A stretch of 64,000 nt of DNA, from assembly GCA_013398055.1 (NCBI GenBank), contig VZRS01005628.1, positions 186,001 to 250,000 of the forward strand, in the 5' to 3' direction. The position numbers and the translations under genes were made by a program. The first letter of the stretch is position 1; each line of letters begins with the position of its first letter. The notes beneath the pieces are model-generated. The model saw only the letters and a list, made by a program, of their open reading frames with translations, was not told the DNA's origin and searched no databases. Of this stretch, positions 23,818 through 36,707 are shown in pieces. This stretch comes from Ifrita kowaldi. Taxonomy: Eukaryota > Chordata > Aves > Passeriformes > Cinclosomatidae.

Positions 23818-24811
23818 GTGAGAGCCCGTGGCACCAAAGCTGTGGGTTGCTGCCACTAAACGTGTCCGGGGTTTCTCTCTGTCAGCAACAGAGGACTCAA
23901 ATCTGAGGCTGAGAGTAGGGTTAGATGGGATATTAGGATGGAATTCTTCCCTGTGAGGGTGGTGAGGCACTGGAACAGATTGCCCAGAGAAGCTGTGGAT
24001 GCCCTATCCCTGGAAGTGTTCAAGGCCAGCTTGGATGTGGGTCTACACAACCTGGGATATGGATCCCTACCCATAGCAGGGAGGTGGAGTGAGATTGTCT
24101 TTCGTGTCCCTTCCAGCACAAACCATTCTAGGATTCTGTGAAATGCTGCTTTTTCTGTGAAGGCCATAAATCCATTTTCCAGTGACCAGCAGTTTCCCTT
24201 GGGAAGTGTGGCACTCAGCTGAATAACATTTCTTTTCCTTTCTCTTTACTCCTTACGCTATTGTTTCGCTGAGCTGCTGCTCATTGTGGGAATTCACCCC
24301 CAGAGCTGAGCTCATGGTGAGCAGCCTGAGCTGTCCCGTGTGGCAGAGCAGAGCTTCTCCTCAGGAAAGGCTCCACCACACGAGCAGGGCTGCCAGTGCC
24401 TCTCCTTGGAGCTCTATCACATCCATCAGGTGCCCAATTTTGACTTTTCCAGGGGCACAGTCCTCATGCTGCAAATAAGAGCCCAGTGAAGCTGCTCTCT
24501 TCTCATTTCTTCAGGGTTTCCCAGTTACTTGAGGCGAGATGAGGAGTTACTGGGTTATCCTGGAAATAACTGCTGTCCCATGAGTAGGCCAGGAAGGGAC
24601 AAACAATGCGAGCATCCTGTCCATCCGTTCGCTTTCTGCCTCAGCAGCAAGCAGGGAGGATAACAGGGGTTTTATAACCCAGAGAAGTGGGGGTCGTGGG
24701 TCCCTCTGGTCTGGCATCCTCAGGTACCACAGGCAAGTCGCTGTATTATAGGGAAAATGATAATATTGGGGATTATACTGGCTGGTTCTGAGCACCTGCT
24801 TTGTTTTGCAG
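23818..24811 (+). other. PLPP3: PLPP3 intron 3, containing a sense CR1 tail
   Basis: 994 bases, phase 2, GTGAGA to TTGCAG. About a quarter is a CR1 3' end (23911-24140) inserted in the same orientation as the gene, roughly 95 bases after the donor. Confidence 0.9.
23911..24140 (+). mobile_element. CR1 LINE 3' tail in PLPP3 intron 3
   Basis: The sense CR1 order is visible: GGATATTAGGATGGAATTCT, TCCCTGTGAGGGTGGTGAGG, TTGCCCAGAGAAGCTGTGGA, TCCCTGGAAGTGTTCAAGGC, ending ACCATTCTAGGATTCTGTG. It is diverged in the middle part. It is the longest CR1 fragment seen here. Confidence 0.92.
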
Positions 24812-24869
24812 GAAATCCTTCTTCTCCGGGCACGCGTCCTTCTCCCTGTACACCATGCTGTATTTGGTG
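24812..24869 (+). CDS. PLPP3: PLPP3 coding exon 4 (catalytic motif C2)
   Basis: This 58-base exon starts after TTTTGCAG at 24804-24811 and ends before GTAAGT at 24870. Its first base completes the arginine codon begun in exon 3. It encodes KSFFSGHASFSLYTMLYLV. SGHA at 24825-24836 is catalytic motif C2 of the LPP family (general form SGH), and its histidine is the proposed general acid that protonates the leaving group. The hydrophobic SLYTMLYLV begins transmembrane helix 4. Such a short exon with phases 2 and 0 fits the known split of PLPP genes at this motif. Skipping it would remove C2 and shift the frame, so it should be constitutive. Confidence 0.95.
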
Positions 24870-27800
24870 GTAAGTGACTCCACTGAGCTGATTGATCCCC
24901 TGCCCCCCATCCCACATTCCGTAGCAGTAATGGCAGGATGAGCGTTGGATATGGGAAGTTGGTTGAAAATCAAAAAAGAGTCTGAGCTGTTGGTGGGAAG
25001 ATCCACCCTCAGCTGCTGTGGTGTTATTTGGGATGGAGACTCCTGGCGTGAGAGCTGAACTGTGCATGCAGCTTTGGGATGTAGCCAAGGTGGCAATAAA
25101 ATCCAAATCCTGCCAAATTTGTGGACAACCTGTGCAATTTTGTTCACCCCACGTTGTGGTTTCCACAGGAGGAGAGTTTGGGGCGAGCCACAAGGTTTCA
25201 TGGATGGAGGGGGAGGATGTGCTGCCGTGGCCGTGTCAGGAGGTGATGCCTGGCTCCGAAATGTGCCAGCAGAGCAGGTGGAGCAGCCTCTGCCCTCCTG
25301 GTTCCGGAGAGGAGGGCTGGGTCTTGTTTTCCTTTGTCAGTGAGAAATGGCTCTGCCCTTCCTGCGCCGGGGCTGGGGCCAGGGTGGCTGCCAAGGTGCT
25401 TCCTGCCGGGACTGCGGGAGGCAGCGCTGCCCACACGGGCTGGGCACACACACACAGCCTTCTGTGGGGGGCTGCAGAGGGGTTTGTGTCTGGTTTTCCT
25501 TTTTTGAAAGTTACTTATTGCATTAAAAAATCAAGTTTTGTGTTGCTTTTAAGATTTGTGCTCCTCCTCCATCCCTGGTAATCTTGGACTAGCAAGCAGA
25601 GGAACAGCACTGATAAAAACATGAAACATGAGCTTTTATCTATGAGCAGTGCACCCCCCATCCCTTACCCTCCAGGAAGATAAGTGACCACTGCTCCCTC
25701 CTGCCTTTTCAGCCTTGGATCCCCCTCCCTGTGAGCAGCTTCTGTAACTGAATCACAGAGCTTTCCAGGCAGTCGTGGGCAGCATATGAAATTCTTTCTT
25801 TGTTTTCCCTTTTATTTTGTTCTTGGAAAACTTTTGGATTTCTGCAGTGAACGTTTTGGCCGTTTCCTCCCGGCCGTATTACAATGAAGAGCTGCCTTGG
25901 TGATGCTTCACAGGAGGCTCAGCCCATCGTAAAACTCCCTGAGCTGGGTTTGGAAGCCATCGCTCACACGGGCAGACGTTTATTTCTGGGGAGGTCTGAG
26001 GTCAGATAAGTCAGCCCTGAGATGCTTCTGAGCCCAGCATCCTGGAACAGCAAGGACTGCCAGTCCCTATTAAGTTGGGGATGGTTTCTCTACCAGGGCT
26101 TGACCCATTTTCTGCAGGGTGCTGGACAAACTTTTTTTTTTTTTAATGTGTTTTTCTAAAAATCCAGCTCTTGTGGAGCAGGTGGCAGACAAATGGGAAT
26201 ACAGAGTTTGGGGGGCTGGTGACAGAGACCCCAAAACTGCAGAGTGCATTCCAAGCTCCCACAGGATGCATGGAAAACCTGCATGGCTGATTTCCCAGTG
26301 CTGCTTTGCACCAGTGCCTGCTGCTTAATGTTCTTTTTGGCTTTGCAACAGGCTTTAGAAGTGGTGTTCAGCTCCTGTGTGATGCTTTGGAGCACAGAGG
26401 TGCCTCTGGTCTCTCTTTGCTGCCCTTCCCTGTCCACATATAGGAACACTTGAGCTGTCAGCACTCACCAGCCTCTCCCCACACCCCCTGATCCAGGACA
26501 ACAGGCTGCTCCACTTATCCCTCTCTATGGAAGGGACAGTCCCTTTATAAAAATGATTGTAATTTTCAACTTGTCCCAAAGCTGTGATAAGGCTGGTAGC
26601 AGGCTCTGTCTGACCAGCTGTCCAGTGCCCTTGTGCCTTAAGGAGTCAGGGAAAATTACATCAAGTGTTTGGTGATGAATTGAAGGGAGAAAAAGGCAAC
26701 TTGAGACAGGACAGGTGAGGCAATGATCTTAAGACTCTCTTCCACCTAAATGATTCTGATTCCAGCTTGTCTAACAGCACCCTGCTCTCCATCACTGCAG
26801 CTCCCTGGTCACTGCCAGAGCCTGATAGAGAAATCTCATAGAAAAAGGGAGGCAGAAAATCTGACACGCCGGAGAGGCTGATAATATCAAAAAATAATTA
26901 CAGGAAAAAAGAGATTATAGTAAGCCAGAGGGATTTTATTTGATGCAAGATAAACCCCACTGCCTTGCCCACCTCAATGAATGAGTTGGGGTTTTGAAAG
27001 CCTGGTTAGAAACGTGGCATCCACCACTCCAGTGCCTGCAGGAGGTGTGTTTGATGGATTTAATCAGGGAATCATCTCAATCAAGACAAAGCGGATGCTC
27101 CCCTGTTCCTGGGAAGCGAGGGCTGTGCTGCAGCAGGTTGCTGCCTGCACTTTGGATACCCAGAGTGTGCCAGGGGCCTCTGCAGAGTGGGGGTGTCTGT
27201 GGGGCTGACCGTGTCCTGCAGAGGTTTGGCAGATCACTCCTGTCCCGAGCGTGTTCCTGATTGAACAATACTTCATATTTCCAGGATAAGTCACTTCCCG
27301 TCTTTCCTGGCGTTCCCTGGCTTCGCTCTCGGAGCCCATTCTGAATTAAAATGTTTTTGAGTTTGCTTCACCTGGTGGAGACGGGTGCCAGAAAATTCCA
27401 GTCAGTCTATTAAAAGATCCATGGATTCCCACACACCCCGCGGGGCTGGATTTGGCCGGGTATTTGGTTGGACAGTGGATGAGTGACCCCAGCTCTTCCC
27501 GGCACAGCAGCAGAGCCCTGTGCTATCCATGAGCTCCTAGCAGGAAAACACTGATAGATGCCAAGCCCTGGAGGGCTTTGAGGGAAAAGTCCCAGGGAAA
27601 GGCACTTGCAACACAGTAAAATCCCCTGGGATTTAGTTCTAAATGCTCAGACTTCAGGGCTAAGTTTCTCGCAGCCTTCTTGTCACCAGGAATACTCAAT
27701 TAACATCAGGCCTTTGTATAAAAAATTTAAAAGGGGAAATTACTCTTGGGTAATCCTCTTTGTCTTAATTTTCCTTGCTTTGTTACTCCTTGGCTGAGCT

Positions 27801-30800
27801 GTAATGCGTATTTATAGCAGGCTGAGGAAAGGGGAGGTATAGAAGGAACAGCTTATTCCATGCAGCCCTCCGGAGCTGACCCACACCTCTTGGTTTTGTT
27901 TCTGTGGATGTGGGGGAGTCTTTGCAGGGAGCAGTGGATTCTTTCCACTCCTCGAACATGTGAGACCACAATGCTGATTTATTTGTAGCGTGAAGTCACC
28001 TGAAATCACACGAAGGGTGCAGAAGAGCTAAATTTAAATATCAGAAAAGCTGAATTAATATCCCTCAGCAACACTGGCTGATTCTGGATAAAATGCAAGC
28101 AAACCTTGTGTATTTAATATGTGTCAGTGGGTGAGGCAGAAGACTTCAGAATGGGCTGTGGTATGTTCTACTGATGTAAATGAAAAAATGAGAGATGTTG
28201 CTGGGTTTGTGTGTCAGAGGGAGTGTGAGGTTTCTTCCTGGAGCTCCTTGCTTGAGGGTGGGGAAGGTGCCCTGCTGCAGCTGAGCAGTGATGTGCCCTT
28301 GTGAAGGAACCTCTGTGGTGGCTGTGGACTTGGAGTTGAGTTTAGTGGTGACCTAAGGAAATGAATAAACTGGAATTACATCAGAGGCCAAGGCTGAGGT
28401 GTGAACTGAGCTGCTGAGCTGCTGGGGCTATTTCGGATGGGGTGAGAGGGTGCTGTGCACTCAGCAGAGGCAGGGGAGAGGCAAACAGCACATGCTGAGA
28501 GGTGTTGAGAGGTCTTTGCCCATCTCCTGTTCTTCCCTTCTGTCCAGCTTGGTGCTAAAAGCCGAATTCTGCATTCCCCAACCTCCAGCTGGGTTTGTCC
28601 AGCCAGGGCAGTGTGTCACACTGGAGTGAGTCTGGGCTGGAGAGGTTTTGGCCCTGTAGCACTTTGGGTACCACTCTGCTTGCAGATGGGGCTGGAGAAG
28701 GAGGTCACTTCAGGTCAGACAGCCAGGAACAAGCCCAGCTGTTTCCCAGAAGGAAACTTTAGGTGTGACTAAGGGCTGAGGTTGATGGAGTCCAGCCCTG
28801 CAGCAGGGAGTGTGTGAATGGGACGGGGTTTCTGGAGAGCAGAAAGCCCCGGGAGGCTGGAGGTGATGCTCTGAGCCTGTGTCCCCTGCCAGCTCCTCCT
28901 CGGTTTGCTCAGAGGTTGTGTGTGGCTGTGGGATGTCCCCACCAGCCCTGTGGAAGTCCCCTGGCACAGGAAGAGTGGTGTGACATCCCTCCAGCCATCT
29001 GCTTTGTGGTAACTCGGCCTCTGCCAGGAGACAGCGGATGGGAGCTCCAAGTAACTCCCACTCTGTGTGATCCCATTCCATCCACCCTTGCTCCTGTTGG
29101 TGCCCCTGGTTTTTGCTGCCCTGCGATGATCTGTGGTGGAAATGGTTGTGGTCTTGCTCTTCCACCCCCTCCTGGGAAGAGCTCCATTCCAGCTCCACAT
29201 TCCCATTCAAATCTGTCAGCCTGTAGCAGGCAGCATTTCAGATTTGCTCCCAGGAGCAAAAAAACCCCAAAAACAAAACAAAAGAAAACAACAGAAACAC
29301 CTTCATAAGCAGATTTTCAGATAAATTTCCAGGAACTTCCCATTTCTTGGTAATAGCACTAATTCCTGCTTTAGGTAAAGTCTGATCCTTTCAACCCGTA
29401 AATTCTACTTTCACTTTTTGACCTTGTCTTATTAACTAGGGTTTTCTTTCATACTGAGGGCAGAGGCAAAGTTTGGAGCACCCCAAGTCTTACCTTGAAA
29501 GTATTTAGGGGATCCTGGTGTTTGAGAGCAGCTTTTGTAATACTGCATGTTCATAAAATGCCTGTGGAATATGAGGGATGCTGTTACCCTCTTTTTTTGT
29601 CCTTATGAATGGGGACTAAAGAGCAACTTTTCCATGGCCTTTACTGTGGCAGTATAAGGAACTCAGCTGAGATCCTCACACTGGTGTTGCAGTGTCTGAG
29701 GGGCGCCTGTTCAGGTGGGTTTTAGCCCTCCAAGATGTGCAGGTGTGGGTGTGAGTAGGGTGCTGGGGACTTGGGGGACACCCAGCACACCCCATATGGT
29801 GCCACACTGCTTTTTACTCCTTTTCCAGGGCTAAAGATTGCACATGAGGGACACAGTCCAGCCCCGGAAGTGCCTGCTTTATTGTGTCTTCAAACTTGCT
29901 ATTTGCTTTTTATTGCTGATTTTTAATTGATGCTTTGCACCCTCACCTCTAGATGACCTGTTTAGCCCACGCTTGTGGGATGGAATGATTTGAGGAGATG
30001 TCCAGACTGTGCAAAAGTGACAAATGTCAGATTACCCAGCAGCAAATTTCCTTCCTAAGGGATTCGATGGGACAAAGACACAAGATTAAAATAAGGCATC
30101 AGGTCTCGAGTCTTCCTGGTAGAACTGAGAGTGATGGTTTATAATATACAATATTGGAGCTATTTTTGCTCTGCAGCAGCAGCGCACTGGAACCTGAATC
30201 TTGCACTGAGCTGAGGCTCTTGAACATGAAAATAGAATGATGGAATGGTTTGGGATGGAAGGGACCTTAAAGGTCACCTATTTCCAGTCCCCTGCCCTGG
30301 GCAGGGACACCTTCTACTAGACCAGGTTGCTCAGAGCTCCATCCAGCCTGGCCTTGGACACTTCCAGGGATGGGGCATCCACAGCTGTATCCTGCCTGCA
30401 CAGTTATCCTATGGGGCAGAAGTTGGGTGCCCAAAGACCATGGCAATGAAAATTATCATCCCAAGCTATAGAGCACCAGCCCAGTGGTCCATGTGCTGGG
30501 CTGCATCAGCGTGGGCTTGCTGTGGGAGCTGAAACTCCCCCCGTAGCTCTGCGTGCACGAGTTTCCGTGGTGTGGGGGGTGGGATGTGCTCCATGGGGCC
30601 GTGGCTCCGTTCCCAGGCTCAGGCTGGTTTGCAGATATATTCCCCAGAATCACCATGTGCATTAGCCAGCACCGAGCTGTTTTGGTGCTGCTCCCTTCCA
30701 TGTTAATTGGCTAACAATTTGGATAATCTGGAGCATCTGCTCCATTCACATGACGCGATGTTTCGTTTCTTCTGAAGAGCCCAGTGTGTGTTCTTCCCAA

Positions 30801-32059
30801 AAAGGGGTAAATACAATGTTTGTGCAACAGCCAAACATACTAAACTGGCCAAAATGATGCTTCCCTCTTATCAGCTTCCCAATTAGTTCTGCTTTTATGG
30901 GTCATTTCATGCTTTTATGTTGTCATTATTTGTGGTTTCAGGGAACCCAGCGAGAACTTCATTCCCATTCACATCAAGCCGGTGCAAACTGCTCTGGATG
31001 TGTAAAAGGGATCATCAATGGGGAGTAAACCCCTTTCCAGCCCTCTGGTGTAGCAGATCCCCTCGCAGGACACTGGGTCTGACTCCAGTGCTGCATTTAG
31101 GAACAGGCAGAGCAGAGCTGCCGGGCTGAGCCCACGGGCAGTGGGGCTGAGCTGCAGGAGCTGAGCAGCATTTACCACGCACTTTCACACCCTGTGAGCC
31201 TCTCTGCTCCCCAAGCCTGGAGGCTGCTGTGGCGTCCCTCCCTCCCCACAGCCTTCCTCCCTGCGCTCATCCACGGGCAGGAGTTGCTGTTTTCCTGCCC
31301 TCTCTTCCCGCCCAGCTTCCCCGTTCCCACAGGAACCGGCCGTGCCCGGCAGCCAGAACGGAAACGGGCCCGAGATAGTCACGGCAGGGCTACAATGTCT
31401 GCTTGACATCACCTCAACGTCGTCTTTCTGGGCTGAGCCAGGGCCTTGCTTGTCATTCCCACCCAGTGAGGGAATTCCCAGGCCATGGAGTGGGACAGCT
31501 GCTCCCTGCTTTCCTGCAGACCCCGGGGCTCGGGCTGGGAAACGTGGTGGCAGTGTTGGAGGGTGGCACTGTGCACGTTGTCAGTGGTTGTGGCCGTGTC
31601 TGGGAGTTCTCGGGATGGCTCTGGAGGTTAAGCATGCTGCATTGACTCTTCTTTTTCCTCTGAGAGATGCTGTGAGTCCTAAACACCCCAGATTTGGGGC
31701 CTTGTTTTTGTTATGCACTAAATAATGCTGGGGAGGAATTTCTTTACTCGGATGTGGTGCTGTGTGGAGGCTGAAGCAGAGCTGGGATGCAGGGCATCCC
31801 AATCCCTTGGTGGGATCACTGAGGGGGGGCTGTGCCCATCCACCACTGTCCTTATCCTCTCCATGGGTTAAAAATCCCTCCAGAGCCCACACATGTGCAA
31901 GGAGCATCCTTCATCCTTCCTTTTTGACACCTCCCCTTCCTTGAGCCTCAGGGCCCCACAGCCCCACAGCCACCCCCACAGAGCAGTTGCTGCTGCATTT
32001 TGGGCAAATTAACACAACCTTTTTGTTTTGTTTTGTTCTGTTTCCCTCTCTTCCCACAG
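24870..32059 (+). other. PLPP3: PLPP3 intron 4
   Basis: 7190 bases, phase 0, GTAAGT to CCACAG. It contains one antisense CR1 tail (30231-30393), a short CA run near 25446, and a T run near 26131. No exon or RNA gene was recognised. Confidence 0.9.
30231..30393 (-). mobile_element. CR1 LINE 3' tail in PLPP3 intron 4
   Basis: TAGAATGATGGAATGGTTTG, GGGATGGAAGGGACCTTAAA, then TAGACCAGGTTGCTCAGAGC and GGCCTTGGACACTTCCAGGG are the antisense CR1 tail, comparatively well conserved. Confidence 0.92.
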
Positions 32060-32236
32060 TTTTATCTGCAGGCCAGATTCACGTGGAAGGGAGCCCGCCT
32101 GCTCCGTCCCCTGCTGCAGTTCACCCTCATCATGATGGCGTTCTACACCGGCCTGTCCCGCGTGTCGGACCACAAGCACCACCCCACCGACGTGCTGGCA
32201 GGCTTTGCACAGGGAGCCCTGGTGGCTTACTGCGTG
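32060..32236 (+). CDS. PLPP3: PLPP3 coding exon 5 (TM4 end, TM5, catalytic motif C3)
   Basis: The acceptor CTTCCCACAG ends at 32059 and the donor is GTGAGT at 32237. The exon is 59 whole codons (177 bases, phases 0/0). It encodes FYLQARFTWKGARLLRPLLQ, then a helix TLIMMAFYTGL (TM5), catalytic motif C3 SRVSDHKHHPTDV at 32156-32194, and the start of TM6 (LAGFAQGALVAYCV). In the PAP2 superfamily the C3 consensus is SR-x5-H-x3-D, whose histidine is the nucleophile forming a phosphohistidine intermediate and whose aspartate orients it; both are present. Local base composition is GC- and CpG-richer than the flanking introns. Confidence 0.96.
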
Positions 32237-35200
32237 GTGAGTGTGGAAAACAGGGCAGGAACGGCGCTGGGAGGGTCCTGTGGGAGTAGCAGTGCCTTTG
32301 CCACCCACCAGTTCAGCTCAGGTGACTCCGTGTTACAGCCTGGGATGTGGGAAGCACCGTGCTTGGTCCAGGCTGCTGGGGGCACTGGAAAGATGTTCAG
32401 TCAAGGGAATGTATTGCCCTCTCCACCAGCAGCTTTGGCTTGTCCAGCTGTTCTCAGTTAGGCTGGTTAGCAAGGTTTTCCACCAGGAGCTGAGCAGAGA
32501 GTCTGGGGTGGTCGGGATTATGGCTGTTCCCCACACAATCCGTGTGAAAACTGGTGGCAGCCCGACGAGGGGAGGCAGACCGCTGGTGGGTTTTCATGCA
32601 GCAAAAGGGCTTTTGAGAAAAGTGCCCAACAAAAGCTGTGCCCACTTCTCTTCAGCTGCTGGGCTGGTTCTCATGCCACTTGCTCTCCCAAGGGTGACCT
32701 GATGGCACAGCCCTGTAACTGGAAGTGACACGTGAAGATGTTTTAAGTTGGCAGGATGAAGGGCACCAGGTCAGGCAGCTGCCTCAGATAGACACAACGG
32801 AACTGGGGGCTGTGGTGGGTTCTGTGTCTGTGTGAACTCCTGAAAGCAAGATTTTAACAGCTCACCACTTTTTGTGGGTTTTTTTGTTGGTTTTTTGGGG
32901 TTTTTTTTTAACTGTTCTAAAAGTAAATCAGCCTTGGGAACAAGGAGTTACGTTCACCGATATTACATTTCGCAGGGAGAGAAAATAGGTTATTTATGTA
33001 CTTCCCACTCGTTGATAATATTCCAAAGCCAAAACAGAAATGTCATTGTTGGGATGTTTTCATGGGGTATTATTAACTCTGTGAGCAGTAGCTCTTGGGT
33101 TTTGCCATTGCCTGGTGCCCACGTCCCATGCAGGGCAGGCAAATCCCGAGGGGGAGGTGGGAGAAGTGTGTGTGTGGGGTAACAGCCATAGGGAAGGGGA
33201 GTGGGGACGAGGCAATCCCTCCCTGGATCCCAGCAGCAATTCCAGAAGGACAATAGCTCTCCGGATGCTCGGGATGGGTGTCCGGATGCTTCCTGGCTGG
33301 GACGAGCAGCAGGCCTGGCTGTGCCCTCCCAGCCCTCCGGCAGCTGGAAGCTGTGCTGGGAAGGGGAGGCTGTGGCAGGGCTGGGATGGTTTTCCTGTGT
33401 CATAGGAAGCAGCTGCCTGGAGTTTCCCAGGCAGGCTTGGGTTTGCCTGTGAGCCTGGGCAGCCTGAGCTGCTGTCCCAGCCCGCTGGTGGAAGGGGCAG
33501 TTGTCTCCAAACACTTTTTCAGGCTCTGTGACCTGAAACATCTCAGGAAGTAGCTTAGGACTCAGAGCAGGGTGTGAACCCAGCCCTTGTCCCATCCCCT
33601 CAGCCTGCAGACACCCACCAGTGTGCTGTTCTCCAGAACCTGGCTTTGCTGGTGGATGCCTTTGCTTAGGAGGGCCTGGCAGACTTTCCTCGGTTTTGGG
33701 AGGTGGCAGCAAGGGACAAGAGGAAGAGTCATCCCAAAACACCCTGGAGTTTGCACTGGAGGAGCAGTCCAGCAGCTTCTTGCTGCAATTCCTGGGATAT
33801 CCTGGGGCTTCTTGCCCAGCTCTCCCACACAGGCTGCTCTGAAACAGAGGGAAGGACCTGGAGACTCATCACCTCCAAGCCTGGGTGCTCCCAGCCACCC
33901 CTTCCCCCAGCAAAGCCTTCAGGGTCCACCCTGGTGATAGTCAAGGGCTGTAAAAACAGCACAGTTATCAGGCCATAATTTTCAGTAGAAACCAATTGTG
34001 GATTTCATCTCTGAAGGCTGCCCAAGCTTAAACCCAGGTCATGCTGCAGCAGACACGTTTGTCTTTCAGTGCCTGAAATAACAAGCAGAAGACATTAATG
34101 TCAAGCACTTCCAGCTGATGAAACATTCAGACTTGGACCCAGGGTGAAATATGACGAGGATTTCTCAAATAGAAGTAGTTTTTATGCGCCTTGTAGGCAG
34201 CTTGCTGTGTGTTGTGTGGTTTATGTCTCATCTGAGGGAGAGGGAAGAGGGGAGATGCCAGAAGGACATGCTCCCAGTGTTGCTCTGGTTAGCTTAGATG
34301 AGTTGTTTTAACCTCTCTGTATAGGATTAAAAATTGCTTCAATATAATGAAAAGTAATAGGAATTGTTGAGTGGGAATGTGAGATATTGGCTTAAAATGC
34401 TCTCAGTCTTCTCCCATCAAGTTTTCTTTATGGGTGGAGAGCACCTTCTACAGGAAATGGAGCTAATCCAAGTGAAAAACTTAGCACGTTTATTAGTCCT
34501 TTTTTGTGTTCAACAGTTCAAGCATTAGGAGGATTTAACACACTTTTAACCCCCAAAGATCACATTTCATGATTCCTATAAATGTTTATATAACCTCCAG
34601 CCATGTTAAAGTGAAATACAGTTTAAGGAGAAATGAAACCTCTTAACCAGTCTCTGAGTGAGAAGCCCTGAAAAGCAGCACAGTGAAAGCTGAAATACCC
34701 AGGATGACACTCTGCCATAGCTCATTCCTGTCAAAAACAAGGACCAGACTCAAAGCAATCCCCATATGCTTCTTGCACTCAGCAATCTCCTCCCCTAAAT
34801 TGATTTGTCATGGCTATCTTGGTGCAGAAGCTGGACACCTTTTTGATTGAATCCAGCTCTCGGAGGTGGACAAACGAGCGAGATGGCACCAAACCAGACA
34901 AATGGGAGGTTTACAGTCATTAACAACCCAAAAGAAAACCAGTGCCAGAGCAGTTCAACATGTTTTTACACTGTGATGCTGCAGCAAGGGGCCAGACTCC
35001 AGCTTGTGATCCTCGGGAGCATCAGCTGGATCCTGTTATTTACCCTAAGGTACAAATGCTGCCACTTGGATGCCCTGTAAACAACTTCATCAGCTCTGTT
35101 ATACAACCAAACAGCCAGACACCAGCACATTCACCAAGAAAAGAACTGTTTCATAAATCTGCTCCTTCTCTGCTTTTCCACAAAGCAATAAAAGCCAAGC

Positions 35201-36545
35201 TCAGCTTCCTGCATCCCTGGTTACAATTGCAGGAGTAAATTGCTGCTTACAGCAGCTTCGCTGTCTGCACAGCTTGAGCCTTATCTGCTGTGCTGATAGG
35301 GGCTTGCAGAAGTTATTTCCAAGGACAGCTCGACCTGCTGCACAGGGCTCTGGGTAGCTAGAAAATGTGGAGATGCAGGTGGGGCAAACCTTTGCTTCCT
35401 CCCTGCGTTACCCAGCCTGGAAATAGTAATCTAATGTTATTCCTTTGAGCACCTTGGAATTATTTTTTCGCCTGATTTATCTGGGTGCTTAAACGGTGCA
35501 TTTGAGTACTGTGGGAGAAAACCCAAATGTACTGCTGATTCCTACAGCCATGTGCTGCTCATCCTGGGATTTCAGCTCAGCAAACCCATGGCTTTAGTCC
35601 AGATTATTGGGGTTTAAGGATTTCTGGGGTGAGCCGTCAGATTTGGGCTGGCAGAGGCAGTCGGTGGCAGGACGGAAGTTTGGGGCTGTGGTGCCAGGTG
35701 ACAAAATGATGAATCCTTGCCACTTCTTGCTCCATCCAGAGGATCTGTGCTGTCTGACTCTTTTCCCTTCTGGCACGGGGCTGAGGTTTGGCAAGGGTGA
35801 AAGTGCCCCAGTCCTGGAGGACTGATAAGCTTCACGCGGCTGCTGCCAGAGGAGGATGTGGAAGTTTCCTCCCAGCGCTTTGTTTCTTATTGTGTTGTTG
35901 CCTTCCGAAATTGCCAGGCACTGGCTTTTTCACATCCGGGAGAGGGGTTACATCACGGGATATTTAGGAAGAAGGAGTCAGGAATAGCTCCTCCTCTCCT
36001 TAGCCTTTGGCTTTCACCAGACCCCAGCTCTGTCCCGGTGCCTTGGTGGGGCGTGAGGAGCATCGCTCACCCTTGACTCTCTGCTGAGAGCTTTTAACAC
36101 AGCTTTGATTTGAAAGCTTTTAATTGCCTACCTAATGTCTGGCTCAATGAATTGTTTCACACCAACTCCATCCCCGAAACCACTCAGGATGAGTCAGGCC
36201 AGCCCTTTGGAGACCTTTGTTATTTTATTGGAGTGCAGGCCATGGATCTGTTTCCTGGCTTTTCAACCCGTTCAGCAGAGGTCTGGGTGGTGCACTCAGT
36301 GATTACACAGTGAGAAATCAAAGTGTCCTCTCCATGTTTTTACACTGTTTAGTGAGGGCTGAGCCTTTTTCTCTGCTGCACAGAAAGGTGGTAGCAGGCG
36401 CTTGGGATTTCACAGCTGTTACAGGCAGGCATTCAAAAAGTGCTGTTTTCACAGCTTAAGGATATGTGTATATTCTGTAAACCAACTTTGTGAAGAAAGC
36501 ACCGCCCACTGTGGCTAAGTTTGCCTTTTCCTCTTACTCCTACAG
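32237..36545 (+). other. PLPP3: PLPP3 intron 5
   Basis: 4309 bases, phase 0, GTGAGT to CTACAG. The 5' half (32990-33950) is GC-rich and stop-poor on both strands; the 3' half is AT-richer. No repeat was recognised. In humans an intron of PLPP3, reported as intron 5, carries a coronary-disease-associated endothelial enhancer; whether an orthologous element exists here cannot be told without alignment. Confidence 0.9.
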
Positions 36546-36671
36546 GTGTTTTACGTCTCAGATCTCTTCAAACCCAAGACAAAGACTTGCCTGCCTCCAC
36601 CTCCCATCCGGAAGGAGATCCTTTCACCTGTGGACATCATTGAGAGGAATAACCATCACAACATGGTGTAG
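36546..36671 (+). CDS. PLPP3: PLPP3 coding exon 6 with stop codon (TM6 end and cytosolic C-terminus)
   Basis: The acceptor is CTCCTACAG ending at 36545. The exon codes for 41 residues and stops with TAG at 36669-36671. VFYVSDLF finishes TM6; the cytosolic tail follows as a proline-rich linker (LPPPP) and a conserved segment RKEILSPVDII ending NNHHNMV. The last segment is the part that identifies PLPP3 most clearly, since PLPP1 and PLPP2 tails are unrelated. The final residue is Val where human has Met as I recall it, and the linker between the TM6 end and RKEIL is the least conserved stretch of the protein. Confidence 0.95.
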   Translation: MFYVSDLFKPKTKTCLPPPPIRKEILSPVDIIERNNHHNMV

Positions 36672-36707
36672 AACTTCAAGGAATCGGATGGGTGTTGTAT
36701 TTTAAAC

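Noticed and set aside
32990..33742. 250-codon open frame on the minus strand in PLPP3 intron 5
   Set aside because: It lies in GC-rich intron where stop codons are scarce on both strands, has Pro/Gln/His/Ser-rich composition typical of random GC-rich translation, and shows no family signature.
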